Below, piece by piece: positions 34,169 to 42,721 of a stretch of 64,000 bases of DNA. The notes beneath the pieces are model-generated. The model was not told the origin of the DNA. It was given only the letters and a program-made list of their open reading frames with translations, and searched no databases. How positions within the stretch are numbered: the first letter of the stretch is position 1; the number at the start of each line of letters is the position of its first letter. Source of the DNA: Streptomyces sp. NRRL B-24484 (GTDB lineage Bacteria; Actinomycetota; Actinomycetes; Streptomycetales; Streptomycetaceae). The stretch is taken from positions 144,473 to 208,472 of the forward strand of contig NZ_JOAI01000004.1 of assembly GCF_000717715.1 (NCBI RefSeq), read 5' to 3'. A program made the position numbers and the translations under genes.

Positions 34169-34735
34169 ATGGACCAGGCCGAGGCCCGGACGCGGCTGCT
34201 GGACGCCGCCGGGCAGCTCTTCTACGAGCGGGGGATCCAGGCCGTCGGGGTGGACCAGATCCGCACCGCCTCCGGCGTCTCACTCAAGCGGTTCTACCAG
34301 CTCTTCCCGTCCAAGTCCGACCTGGTGCTGGCCTACCTGCAGCGCCGCGACGCCCGCTGGCTGGACTCCCTCACCGGGTTCGCCGACGCCCGGCCGGCGG
34401 GCGACGGGCGGATCCTGGCGGTCTTCGACTGGCTGCACGCCTGGTTCGGCGAGCCGGACTTCCGCGGGTGCGCCTTCCTCAACGCCTTCGGCGAGATCGG
34501 CGCGACCGACCCGGCGGCCGCCGCGGCCGTGCGGGCGCACAAGGCGGCGCTCCGCGACTACCTCGGCGGACTGCTGCGCCTGGCCGGCCGGCCGGAGTCC
34601 CTGCTCGACCCGCTGTTCCTGCTGGCCGAGGGCGCCATGACGACCGCAGCGGTCACCGGCTCCCCCGAGGTGGCCCTGAGGGCGCGCGACGCGGCGGCGG
34701 CCCTGTTGACCGCCGCCGCACCGGCCGCCGCCTGA
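34169..34735 (+). CDS. TetR family regulator
   Basis: 188 aa. HTH: RTRLLDAAGQLFYERGIQAV, then IRTASGVSLKRFYQLFPSKS. The C-terminal helix with FRGCAFLNAFGEIG is common in this subgroup. Matching palindromes lie before this gene and before the DUF1348/NTF2-like gene that converges on it, so it likely represses both. GGGGGAG is at suitable spacing before ATG 34169. Confidence 0.9.
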   Translation: MDQAEARTRLLDAAGQLFYERGIQAVGVDQIRTASGVSLKRFYQLFPSKSDLVLAYLQRRDARWLDSLTGFADARPAGDGRILAVFDWLHAWFGEPDFRGCAFLNAFGEIGATDPAAAAAVRAHKAALRDYLGGLLRLAGRPESLLDPLFLLAEGAMTTAAVTGSPEVALRARDAAAALLTAAAPAAA

Positions 34736-34754
34736 CCTCCCGGCCGAGGGCGCC

Positions 34755-35222
34755 TCAGAGCCCCAGCTCGCTCAGACCGGGGTGGCCGTCGGGTCGGCGG
34801 CCGAGCGGCCAGCGGTACTTGCGGTCGGCCTCGGCGATCGGCAGGTCGTTGATGCTGGCGTGGCGCACGCTCATCAGCCCGTCCTCGTCGAACTCCCAGT
34901 TCTCGTTGCCGTACGAGCGGAACCACCGGCCGGAGTCGTCGTGCCACTCGTAGGCGAAGCGGACCGCGATGCGTCGCTCCCCGTGGGCCCACAGCTCCTT
35001 GACGAGCCGGTACTCGTGCTCGCGGGCCCACTTGCGGGTCAGGAAGGCGACGATCTCCTCGCGTCCGATGGCGAATTCGGAGCGGTTCCGCCAGCGCGAG
35101 TCGACGGTGTAGGCGAGCGCGACCCGCTCGGGGTCACGGGTGTTCCAGCCGTCCTCGGCGAGGCGGACCTTCTCGATCGCGCTCTGCTCGGTGAACGGCG
35201 GCAGGGGCGGGCGCTTGCTCAT
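34755..35222 (-). CDS. NTF2-like protein (DUF1348 type)
   Basis: 155 aa. Conserved stretches are [47 protein letters not shown] and [15 protein letters not shown], as in the nuclear-transport-factor-2-like DUF1348 family. Members are small cone-shaped folds, often with ligand pockets; function is unknown. It is the probable target of the convergent TetR gene, given two palindromes upstream. GGAGGA precedes ATG 35222. Confidence 0.88.
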   Translation of the reverse strand: MSKRPPLPPFTEQSAIEKVRLAEDGWNTRDPERVALAYTVDSRWRNRSEFAIGREEIVAFLTRKWAREHEYRLVKELWAHGERRIAVRFAYEWHDDSGRWFRSYGNENWEFDEDGLMSVRHASINDLPIAEADRKYRWPLGRRPDGHPGLSELGL

Positions 35223-35255
35223 GGGATCCTCCGGCCGTGCGGGCTCGTCCAGTTG

Positions 35256-35307
35256 AGAGAACGACCGTTCTCCCGATGGCCCCACCCTAGGAGAACGATC
35301 GCTCTCC
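35256..35307 (-). promoter_or_regulatory. Two TetR operators upstream of the DUF1348 gene
   Basis: Core GAGAACGACCGTTCTC (35257-35272) and GGAGAACGATCGCTCTCC (35290-35307). Their centres are 34 bp apart, close to three helix turns. They match the site at 34131-34148. Confidence 0.78.
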
Positions 35308-35384
35308 TGCAAACGCGCACCCGTCCCGGCGAGTTGGCGCAGCCCGCCGCAGTACTCGGCAGCCGCACCCGCGGCACGGACCGG

Positions 35385-35472
35385 CCGGCTCGGCGGCAAC
35401 GGAAGGCCGGCTCGGCGGCGCCGGGGGGCCGACTCGGTGGCGATAGCAGGGTGGCTCGGCGGCGCCGGGAGG
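35385..35472. repeat. Four 22-bp tandem repeats in an intergenic region
   Basis: Units start at 35385, 35407, 35429 and 35451 with consensus CCGGCTCGGCGGC followed by nine variable bases. The surrounding stretch 35308-35619 carries no gene. Confidence 0.7.
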
Positions 35473-35619
35473 GCGGGCCGGACGGCGGGACCACTCCGAT
35501 GCCGCACACCGGGACGGCGTGATCCGGCCGGGTGACCTAGGGTCGGACTGCAAGCGGCCGAACGGGTGCACGCGCCCGGCGGTCCGTTCCGCTCCGCACT
35601 CCTCGGAAGGCAGTCGACC

Positions 35620-35961
35620 ATGCCTACGACGTCCGAAACGCCTGTCCTGGACACCCTCGCCGCGATGACGATCGACTCGATCGAGCGGTGCGGGATGAGC
35701 GAGGACATGCTCATCCTGACCCGGATCGCCGCGCTCGCCGCCATGGACGCACCGACGATCTCCTACCTCGCCCACCTCGGTCCGGCCGTCGAGGCCAACG
35801 TGACCGCGAGCCAACTGCAGGACGTCCTGGTGGCGATCGCCCCGATCGTCGGGACGGCCCGGGTGATGTCCGCCGCCGGGCACATCACCGAGGCCCTCGG
35901 CGTCGCCATCGCCGTCGCCGACGCCGAGATCCAGGCCCAGGTCCGGTCGAACGGCCAGTAG
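35620..35961 (+). CDS. Carboxymuconolactone-decarboxylase-like (AhpD-fold) small protein
   Basis: 113 aa all-helical protein. The segment [16 protein letters not shown], or rather its equivalent [20 protein letters not shown] near residues 36-55, together with [20 protein letters not shown], fits the CMD fold. The redox Cys pair of AhpD is absent, so it is unlikely to be a peroxidase. GGAAGG lies ten bases before ATG 35620. Confidence 0.72.
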   Translation: MPTTSETPVLDTLAAMTIDSIERCGMSEDMLILTRIAALAAMDAPTISYLAHLGPAVEANVTASQLQDVLVAIAPIVGTARVMSAAGHITEALGVAIAVADAEIQAQVRSNGQ

Positions 35962-35987
35962 GCCGGGCTTCGTACCCCGCAGCAACA

Positions 35988-36026
35988 CGCCGACCGGCGC
36001 TCCCCCGCAGGGAGCGCCGGTCGGCG
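35988..36026. terminator. Bidirectional terminator between CMD-like and MurG genes
   Basis: 17-bp perfect stem (35988-36004 with 36010-36026) and a CCGCA loop between convergent genes. Confidence 0.85.
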
Positions 36027-36050
36027 CGTGGTTCCGGAGCGGCCAACGGA

Positions 36051-37241
36051 CTACTTCGCCGCGGCGGCCTCCAGCAGGACGTCCACCAGGCGCTCGGCGG
36101 CGTCGGGGCGGCCCTGGGCGCGGGCCCGGTGCGCCATCTCGGCACGGCACGACGGGTCGCCGAGCAGCGGTGCGACGGCCCGGCACAGGTCGTCCGCGGT
36201 CACCTCGCCGAGCAGCGCCACGGCCGCGCCGGAGTCCTGGAGGTGACCGGCGTTGTGCGCCTGCTCGTTGCCGGCCGAGGAGGCCAGCGGGACGAGCACG
36301 GAGGCCTTGCCGAGCGCGGTGAGTTCGGCGATCGTGCCGGCGCCGCTGCGGGAGACGACCACGTCGGCCAGCGCCAGCACGTCGGGGAGTTCGGGGCCGA
36401 CGAAGGGCGTGACCAGGTAGCGGGCGGCGAGCTGCGGGGGCAGTGCGGCGGCCCGGGCCCGCAGGCCGTCGGCGTGCGCGGCGCCGCACTGGTGGACGAC
36501 GTTGGCGCCGGTCAGCAGCCAGGGCAGCGCCTCCTCGACCAGGCCGTTGATCTGCAGCGAGCCCTGGGCGCCGCCGGTCACGTACACGGTGGGCAGGTGC
36601 GGGTCGAAGCCGTACAGGCCGAGCGCCTCGACGGCCTTGGCGGGGACGCCGTGGAACACCTCGGGACGGACCGGATTGCCCGTCACCACGGCCCGGGCGC
36701 GGGCGCCCTCGGGCAGCAGCGGGACGGTGGACTCGGAGGAGACCGCGAAGCGGGCGGCGATCCGGGCGAGCATCCGGTTCGCCAGGCCGAGGCGGACGGT
36801 CTGCTCGTGGACGACCAGCGGCGCACCGCAGCGGCCCGCGGCGCGGCCGACCGGGACGGCGACGTAGCCGCCGGTGGCGAGCACCACGTCGGGGGCGAAG
36901 TCGGCGACCACCTTGCGGGCCTGCAGGATGCCGCGGACGACCCGGAACATGTCGCGGACGTTGGCGGGCGAGGCCATCTTCAGCGGGTTCGAGGAGCGGC
37001 GGATCTTGCCGGTGGCCACCGTGGCGAAGGGGATGCCCTCGTTCGCCGCGACCCGGGCCTCCAGACCTTCGGCGGTGCCGACCCAGAGCACCTCCAGCCC
37101 CTGCCCGGCGGCGCCGAGTCGGGCCCGCAGGGTGCGCACGGCGGTCAGCGCCGGGTAGGTGTGACCGCCGGTGCCGCCGCCGGTGACGAGCAGTCGGAAC
37201 GGCCGCGCGGCTGCGGGCTGGTAGTGGTCGGCGCGGTTCAC
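36051..37241 (-). CDS. MurG-like UDP-GlcNAc:undecaprenyl-PP-MurNAc-pentapeptide GlcNAc transferase
   Basis: 396 aa GT28 enzyme. The N-terminal lipid-side loop is TGGGTGGHTYPALTAV and the second G-loop is YVTGGAQGSLQING. The donor-binding C-terminal part reads SRSGAGTIAELTALGKASVL, then NEQAHNAGHL where canonical MurG has a D-H/Q-rich variant. It would make lipid II at the membrane inner face. Its neighbours are not dcw genes, so this is probably a second copy with a special role. Confidence 0.85.
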   Translation of the reverse strand: MNRADHYQPAAARPFRLLVTGGGTGGHTYPALTAVRTLRARLGAAGQGLEVLWVGTAEGLEARVAANEGIPFATVATGKIRRSSNPLKMASPANVRDMFRVVRGILQARKVVADFAPDVVLATGGYVAVPVGRAAGRCGAPLVVHEQTVRLGLANRMLARIAARFAVSSESTVPLLPEGARARAVVTGNPVRPEVFHGVPAKAVEALGLYGFDPHLPTVYVTGGAQGSLQINGLVEEALPWLLTGANVVHQCGAAHADGLRARAAALPPQLAARYLVTPFVGPELPDVLALADVVVSRSGAGTIAELTALGKASVLVPLASSAGNEQAHNAGHLQDSGAAVALLGEVTADDLCRAVAPLLGDPSCRAEMAHRARAQGRPDAAERLVDVLLEAAAAK

Positions 37242-37511
37242 GGGCGCTCCCGGGTGAGGGCGTTCGGCCCGGACTCGGCCGCGCCGGAGGGCAGTTGGAC
37301 AATCAGGACGATATCAGCCCAATCACCACAGGCCCCGGCCGGGGACCCCGGGTAGGGGGACGTCCTGGCGGCACCCGTGGTTGCACCGCCGGCAATCCCC
37401 GTCGGACGGCGGCCGCCCGGCCCGGGTCGAGCGGCGGGACGGCGGACTCGCCGTCCCGCCGTCCCGCGAAGCACTGCCGGCGGCGGAACGGCCCACGCCC
37501 GCGGCCTCCGG

Positions 37512-38912
37512 TCAGTCCTGGATCCGCCGCCAGGGGCGGTCCGCCTCCAGGGCGAACGCCAGCTCCAGCAGGACGCGTTCCTGCCCGTGCGCCGCGGAGA
37601 GGTGGACGCCGATCGGCAGGCCGTCGTCCGTGCTGCCGGTGGGCAGCGAGATCCCCGGCGCGCCGGTCACGTTGTTGACCGGCGTGAAGGCCACGTAGCG
37701 CTGCAGGCGCCCCATCAGTTCCTCGAACGGCACGTTGGGGCTGAGGTGGCCGAGCGGCGGGGCGGTGTGGGCGAGCACCGGGGAGAGCACCGCGTCGTGG
37801 TCGCGGAACATCCCGGCGTAGGTGTGCTCGGCGCGGCGCAGCCGCCGCAGGGCGCCGGGGATGCGCGCGAACTCGCGGTGGAAGCTGCGGCGCAGGCCCG
37901 AGGTGAGGCCGTCGAGATCGGCGGTGCGGAAGCTGCGGTCCAGCAGCAGGCGGCCGGTCGCCGCGATGAGGAAGGCGATGTAGCCCCAGTAGAGGGTGAA
38001 GTCGCGGGAGAACCCCTCGTCGAAGGGGAGTGCGGTCGGCTCGACGCGGTGGCCCAGGGCCTCCAGGCTGGCCGCGGTCTCCTCGACGGCGCGGCGGGTG
38101 GCCGCGTCGGTCGCGGCGAGCGGCGAGTCGAGGACGAGGCCGATCCGCAGCGGGCGGCTGCCGGGGCCCTCGACCAGGCCGAGCGGCGGCAGGGCGGGGT
38201 TGCGGTGGTGGCGCTCGGCGGCGGCGAAGAAGGCTGCGGTGTCACGCACGGATCGGGTGAGCACGCCGTCGGTGACGAGGTCGATCGGCAGCCGGCGGCC
38301 CTGGTCGTTGGGCACCAGGCGGCCGCGGGTCGGCTTGAGGCCGACGAGCCCGCAGCAGGCGGCGGGGATGCGGATGGAGCCGCCGCCGTCGTTGGCGTGG
38401 GCGATCGGGACGACACCGGCCGCGACCAGGGCGGCCGAGCCGCCGGAGGAGGCGCCTGCCGAGTGCGAGGGCTTCCACGGGTTGCGCACCGGTTCGGCGG
38501 CGGCGTACTCGGTGGAGGCGTTGAGGCCGAACTCGGGGAGCCGGGACTTGCCGAGCACGGCGACGCCGGTGGCGAGGAACTGGTCGGCGAAGCCGGCGGT
38601 GCGCCGGGCGGGCCGGGCCCGGAAGGCGGCGCTGCCCTGCCCGGTGGGCATGCCGTGCAGGTCGACGTTGTCCTTGAGGTAGGTGGGCACGCCGTAGAAC
38701 GGCGCCAGCCGGCTCTCGGCGGTCAGCCGCGGCAGCCGGGCGGCGAAGGCGACCGGTTCGAGGGCGGCGTCGACCTTCCGGGCGCGTGCCGCGGCGGCCT
38801 CCGCGAGTTCGTCCGGGCTCGCCTCGCCGGACCGGACGAGTCCGGCGAGTGCCACCGCGTCGTGGTCCCCGAGTACGTCGTCACCGAATGCGTGCACCCG
38901 ATCGTCCGTCAT
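37512..38912 (-). CDS. Amidase signature family hydrolase
   Basis: 466 aa. The Ser-cisSer-Lys triad is visible: Lys in YLKDNVD, cis-Ser in GASSGGSAALVAAG and the nucleophile region GGGSIRIPAACCGLVGLKPT. The enzyme hydrolyses C-N bonds of small amides; the substrate is unknown. The gene stands alone on the strand of the MurG-like gene, separated by about 270 bases in which I see no gene. Confidence 0.92.
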   Translation of the reverse strand: MTDDRVHAFGDDVLGDHDAVALAGLVRSGEASPDELAEAAAARARKVDAALEPVAFAARLPRLTAESRLAPFYGVPTYLKDNVDLHGMPTGQGSAAFRARPARRTAGFADQFLATGVAVLGKSRLPEFGLNASTEYAAAEPVRNPWKPSHSAGASSGGSAALVAAGVVPIAHANDGGGSIRIPAACCGLVGLKPTRGRLVPNDQGRRLPIDLVTDGVLTRSVRDTAAFFAAAERHHRNPALPPLGLVEGPGSRPLRIGLVLDSPLAATDAATRRAVEETAASLEALGHRVEPTALPFDEGFSRDFTLYWGYIAFLIAATGRLLLDRSFRTADLDGLTSGLRRSFHREFARIPGALRRLRRAEHTYAGMFRDHDAVLSPVLAHTAPPLGHLSPNVPFEELMGRLQRYVAFTPVNNVTGAPGISLPTGSTDDGLPIGVHLSAAHGQERVLLELAFALEADRPWRRIQD

Positions 38913-39101
38913 GCCAACCCCCGCTCCTACCGGCCAGTAATACCGTTCGCGGGCCGCATTCTAGGGGCGTGGGCTGCTGCGGTACACGCCCCCTCCGGCG
39001 CGTCGCGACGCCGTCCGCCACGGGGAGCAGTGGGGCCGGCCGGCACGGGCGCGGCCGGGGCACGGCGCGGGAGTCGGCATGGGGTGGCGGCCGAGGGTGC
39101 G

Positions 39102-39401
39102 TCAGCCCAGGCGGGTCCGGGTACCCGGGCCGGAGTTGGACCGGCGGGTCCGGGCCGGCCTGGAGGGCCTGACGTCGGGGCCGGGGCGGGCCGTCGACGG
39201 CGCGTCCTCCCGCCCGGCGACGGCGCGTTGGGCGAGCAGGGCGACCGCCCGGGCGGCGACGGGTTCGGGAACGCCCAGGTCGGCGGCGCGCCGCTGGCAG
39301 ATCGAGCACCAGACCGGGCTGGCCGGGCCGTCACTGTAGGCGAGCGACTCGGGGGGCAGGTAGCTGACGGAGCACTCCCGGCAGACGAACACGGACCTCA
39401 T
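39102..39401 (-). CDS. 99-aa zinc-ribbon-like protein
   Basis: ATG 39401 overlaps the stop of the upstream small gene (ATGA). Two Cys pairs, FVCRECSVSY and WCSICQRR, are spaced as in a zinc ribbon. The C-terminal half is Arg/Pro/Ala-rich and disordered. Function unknown; the coupling suggests joint action with the DnaJ-type zinc protein. Confidence 0.65.
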   Translation of the reverse strand: MRSVFVCRECSVSYLPPESLAYSDGPASPVWCSICQRRAADLGVPEPVAARAVALLAQRAVAGREDAPSTARPGPDVRPSRPARTRRSNSGPGTRTRLG

Positions 39402-39559
39402 CCGTACACCACCCCCGCGCCGCTGCACCGACCGCACGGCGACCAGTACCGGTGCTCGCGGTGCACCTGGCTGCCGCTGACGTCCGTCTCCACCGTGTGC
39501 TGCACCTTCTCGGTGCCGCTCTGCCCGGCGCATCCCGGGCACACCTGGGGTTCTGCCAC
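39398..39559 (-). CDS. 53-aa DnaJ-type zinc-finger protein
   Basis: GTG 39559 follows AGGAGGTGG, a very strong site. The protein has CPGCAGQSG and CGRCSGAG, two CxxCxG-type motifs like half of a DnaJ cysteine-rich domain. The open frame to 39601 is not needed. It is coupled to the next zinc-ribbon gene. Confidence 0.65.
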   Translation of the reverse strand: MAEPQVCPGCAGQSGTEKVQHTVETDVSGSQVHREHRYWSPCGRCSGAGVVYG

Positions 39560-39676
39560 AACACCACCTCCTGTGGTCAGACGGTAGCGCGCCGCAACCA
39601 TGATCGGTGGCGCATCGTCAGTCCCACGTCGCGCCGGGCGGGTTGACGGCCAGCCACGCCCCCGGCCGCGGACGGG

Positions 39677-40228
39677 TCAGACGCCGACCGCTCCGTCGAT
39701 GCGCTCGCGCAGCAGGTCGGCGTGGCCGTTGTGGCGGGCGTACTCCTCGATCATGTGGACGAGCACCCAGCGCAGCGAGACGGGGCCGCGCCAGTCGTCC
39801 AGGCCCTCCACGTCGAGGTGCGGCGCCTCGGCGGCGAAGCGCTCGGCGAAGGCGACCTCGTCCCGCCAGGCCCGCCAGGCGTCCCGGACGATCCCGGGGT
39901 CGGCGGTGGCACCGTCGAAGTCCCCGTCGGGGTCGGCCTCCGAGACGAACAGCGGCGGCGCGTCCTGTCCGGCGAGGACGCGCCGGAACCAGCGCCGCTC
40001 CACCTCGGCGAGGTGCCGGACGAGGCCGAGCAAGGAGAGGGTGGACGGCTCGGCCGACCGTACGGCCAGCTCGGCGGAGAGCCCGCCGCACTTCATCTCC
40101 AGGGTGTGCCGCTGGGCGGCCAGCACGGCGGTGAGCAGCGGGCGTTCGTCTCCGGTCGCGGGGCCGTCGAAGCGGCCGGCGCTGCCGGCGGCCTCGAAGA
40201 GTTCTGCGCGTCGGGCGGGCTGGGTCAT
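39677..40228 (-). CDS. DinB/DUF664 family protein
   Basis: 183 aa four-helix protein. LLGLVRHLAEVERRWFRRVL and LRWVLVHMIEEYARHNGHAD carry the three His positions of the DinB_2/DUF664 fold, which binds metal and in actinobacteria can use mycothiol as co-substrate. CAGGAT ends six bases before ATG 40228, and there is no Shine-Dalgarno, so it may be leaderless. Confidence 0.85.
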   Translation of the reverse strand: MTQPARRAELFEAAGSAGRFDGPATGDERPLLTAVLAAQRHTLEMKCGGLSAELAVRSAEPSTLSLLGLVRHLAEVERRWFRRVLAGQDAPPLFVSEADPDGDFDGATADPGIVRDAWRAWRDEVAFAERFAAEAPHLDVEGLDDWRGPVSLRWVLVHMIEEYARHNGHADLLRERIDGAVGV

Positions 40229-40541
40229 ACCGGCATCCTGGCCCCTGCCGCGGCGTCGGGAAAGCCCCGGCCCGGGGCGCGGACGAGTGCCCGGCCGCAT
40301 GGCAGCTGCCGGGCACCCGCGGTGCCGCCCGTGTGCGCGAGCGGACCCGACACAGCGAGGCGTGAAGCACCTGTTCCACCAGGTGACAGACCCGCCTCCC
40401 CAGGAGCGGACACTTTCCCACGGCCGCCCGTTCCAAGGGAAGGGCTGCACCCGAAGCAATTCGCGGGGAAGGCTCCGCGTCCGAACCGTCGAGGGAGCGC
40501 CAGTCGGACGGGGCGTCCGGCGGCGGCGTCCGACGACCGGC

Positions 40542-40928
40542 TCGGCGGGCCGGCATGCCGCCGTGCGGGCCGTTGACCGTCAACGGCAGCGAGCCCTCCG
40601 CGAGGTAGAAGTGTCCGGGGACGTGCTCGACGTGGAGGTGGCCGCCGTCCTCGGCAGCAGCGAGGCCACGCAGGTTGTCCGCGAACACCGACCGGCCGGC
40701 GGAGCCGCCGCCGATCACGAGGATCCGCCGCTCGCGATCCAGCCGTACGAGGACGCCGGGGCCGGCCGCCCTCCTGACCTCCACCCCCACCAGGGCGTCG
40801 GTGTCGGACGAGGGCGCGGCGGTGAGCGGCCCCTCGCCCTCGGCCACCGCGTCCGCCAGACCGTGGAGTTCCTCGGCCGAGGCGGTGACGTCGACCTCGC
40901 CGGACACGGGGTCACGGGTGAGCCTCAC
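40542..40928 (-). CDS. Imm32-like protein, 3' end uncertain (apparent stop loss)
   Basis: GTG 40928 opens VRLTRDPVSGEVDVTAS, LVGVEVRRAAGPGVLVRLD and GHFYLAEGSLPLTVNGPHGG, a pattern I associate with Imm32-type immunity-like proteins. The protein-like part ends around PARR. There a CGA codon (40544-40542) stands where TGA would close the gene. As written, the frame stays open to 39618, across the whole DinB gene on the same strand, which is not credible. Bases 40229-40541 show no other gene. It may be cotranscribed with the gene ending at 40985. Confidence 0.5.
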
Positions 40929-40984
40929 GCGGTCGGTCCGCCTTCGGGATCGGCCCCCGTCATGCCGGTCGGCCGCCGGACGCG

Positions 40985-42721
40985 TCAGCGGCGTCGTTCG
41001 GCCGTGCCGCACAACTCCGGCGCCGCTCCGCCCGTTCCTGCCGTTCCTGCCGCTCCTGCCGCTCCTGCGGCCAGGAGGTCGGCGAGGAGGGGGCGGAAGT
41101 GGTCGAAGCCGGGGGTGTCGGCGTCGGTGGACTTCGCCCGGTCGTCCCAGCGGCGGAGGGCGACGGCGTCGGCCGCGGCGGGCAGGGCGGCGAAGGCGGC
41201 GGCCTCCCCGGTGTCCATCGGGCCGCCCTGCACCCGGAGGGTGTGCTCGGAGGCCTCGGAGAGGCCGGCCCGGTACTCCGGCTCCACCGCGCACAGGTAG
41301 CGCTTGGCGTCGACGTGCAGCCGGATCGGCTCGGTGACCTCCGGACCGAACCAGCGGGCGAGCAGGTCAGCGCCGGTGCGGCTGTGCCGGTTGTCGGTGC
41401 CGGCCATCAACTGCGCGCCGGTGACGGCGCCGTGGAAGTGGCCGACGTCGTGCAGCAGGGCGGCCGCCACGAGGTGCGCCGGGGCGCCGTCCCGTTGGGC
41501 GAGGAGGGCCGCCTGCCGCATGTGCTCGGCCTGGGTGACGGCCTCGCCGAGGTACTCCGCGGCGCCCGCGCCCTCGAAGAGTTCCTGGAGGGTGTCCAGC
41601 GCCTCGGTGTGGCGGTCCAGGACGGCGAGGGCGGAGGCCAGCGAGTCCAGGTCGGCGTAGCAGCCCTGGAGGTGGCGGCGGCCGTCCCGGTCGAAGGCGG
41701 TGCGGGCGTGCAGCAGCCGGGTGTTGTCGAAGACCAGGCAGTCACCGGGGTCGAGGCGGAAGGTCAGCCGGAGTTCCGGGCGCAGGGTGATCCCGGCGAA
41801 GCGGCGGTAGGCGGCGTAGAAGGCGTCGAGGTCGGCGGCGGGCAGCCGCAGGGTGCCGATCGAGCGGTTGTTGAAGCGGATCTCGCGGATCCGGCCGAGG
41901 GCGTCGGTCTCGATCAGCGGCCGTTCGGCGTGCAGTTCGGTGGTGCGGTCGCGGAAGACGAAGGGGACGGGTGTCCGGGTGAGCAGGGCGAAGTCCGCGG
42001 GGGCCTCGGTGCGCAGCAGGTCGGCGGCGGCGAAGCCGTCGACCAGGCCGGAGTCGCCGCCCTCGGCGGCGTTCTCCAGGCAGTGCAGCAGTTGCAGGGT
42101 GGGCACCGGGTCGCGGTAGGGGTTGTCGGTGTGCGGGGCGACGGCGGCGCTGGTGAAGGCGAGGTTGTTGGGATCGGGTTCGACGCGGACGTCGAAGAGT
42201 TCGCCGTAGTTGGTGACCCGGACGTGGCCGAAGGTGCGGACGACGGCGAGCACTTGGCGGTCGGTGGCGGGGACGCCGCGCAGGACGGCGAAGCCGAGGT
42301 GGCGGACGGCGCGCAGCACCGCGGCGCGTTCGGCGGGGTCGGCGAGGTAGGCGTCCCAGTGGGCCTCGGGGACACCGGCGGCGAAGTCGGCGGCGCGCCA
42401 CAGCCGTTTGGCGGCCTCGGTGCGGTGGTCGCCGGGGTGCCGGAGCGCGGTGTCCGCGGTGTCCGGGTCCGCCGGGACATCCGGGTCGCCAAGGCCGGGA
42501 CCGGTGGCGGCGGCGAGCCGGGCGAGCGGGTAGCGGGAGCGGTGGCCGTCGGACCAGAGCACCGCCAGGTGACCGTCCTGCTCGGTGCTCTCGCGGACGG
42601 CGAGGCCGGCGGGCAGGTCGGTGATCTGGAACAGCTTCTGGTCGTTGCCGGGGTCGCGGCACTCGGCACAGGGGCAGTTGTCGCGCAGCCAGTAGCCGGA
42701 CAGGGCACGGGGATCGGACAT
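40985..42721 (-). CDS. TmpA-TmpB/PhnZ-like fusion: 2OG-Fe dioxygenase plus HD diiron oxygenase
   Basis: 578 aa. Residues 1-65 form the small zinc module of gamma-butyrobetaine-hydroxylase-like enzymes (Cys16, Cys18, Cys21, probable His60). Residues about 120-360 are the TauD/TfdA dioxygenase, with iron ligands His197, Asp199 and His338 and 2-oxoglutarate Arg349 or Arg348. Residues about 370-560 are an HD domain of the PhnZ/TmpB type: Tyr390-x-x-Glu393 cap, His400, His424-Asp425, His446, His469, Asp527 in LRRWDD. All expected diiron ligands are present. By analogy, the front half hydroxylates 2-trimethylaminoethylphosphonate and the back half cleaves the product to glycine betaine and phosphate. 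A pstS is divergent. The substrate is inferred, not shown. Confidence 0.85.
   Translation of the reverse strand: MSDPRALSGYWLRDNCPCAECRDPGNDQKLFQITDLPAGLAVRESTEQDGHLAVLWSDGHRSRYPLARLAAATGPGLGDPDVPADPDTADTALRHPGDHRTEAAKRLWRAADFAAGVPEAHWDAYLADPAERAAVLRAVRHLGFAVLRGVPATDRQVLAVVRTFGHVRVTNYGELFDVRVEPDPNNLAFTSAAVAPHTDNPYRDPVPTLQLLHCLENAAEGGDSGLVDGFAAADLLRTEAPADFALLTRTPVPFVFRDRTTELHAERPLIETDALGRIREIRFNNRSIGTLRLPAADLDAFYAAYRRFAGITLRPELRLTFRLDPGDCLVFDNTRLLHARTAFDRDGRRHLQGCYADLDSLASALAVLDRHTEALDTLQELFEGAGAAEYLGEAVTQAEHMRQAALLAQRDGAPAHLVAAALLHDVGHFHGAVTGAQLMAGTDNRHSRTGADLLARWFGPEVTEPIRLHVDAKRYLCAVEPEYRAGLSEASEHTLRVQGGPMDTGEAAAFAALPAAADAVALRRWDDRAKSTDADTPGFDHFRPLLADLLAAGAAGAAGTAGTGGAAPELCGTAERRR

Noticed and set aside
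35385..35472. Possible CRISPR array
   Set aside because: Four degenerate 22-bp units abut with only nine variable bases each, with no palindromic repeat and no cas genes.
39618..41294. Long - strand frame covering the DinB gene
   Set aside because: Only the part 40542-40928 reads like a protein. The rest overlaps the DinB gene on the same strand and the end of the TmpA-TmpB fusion.
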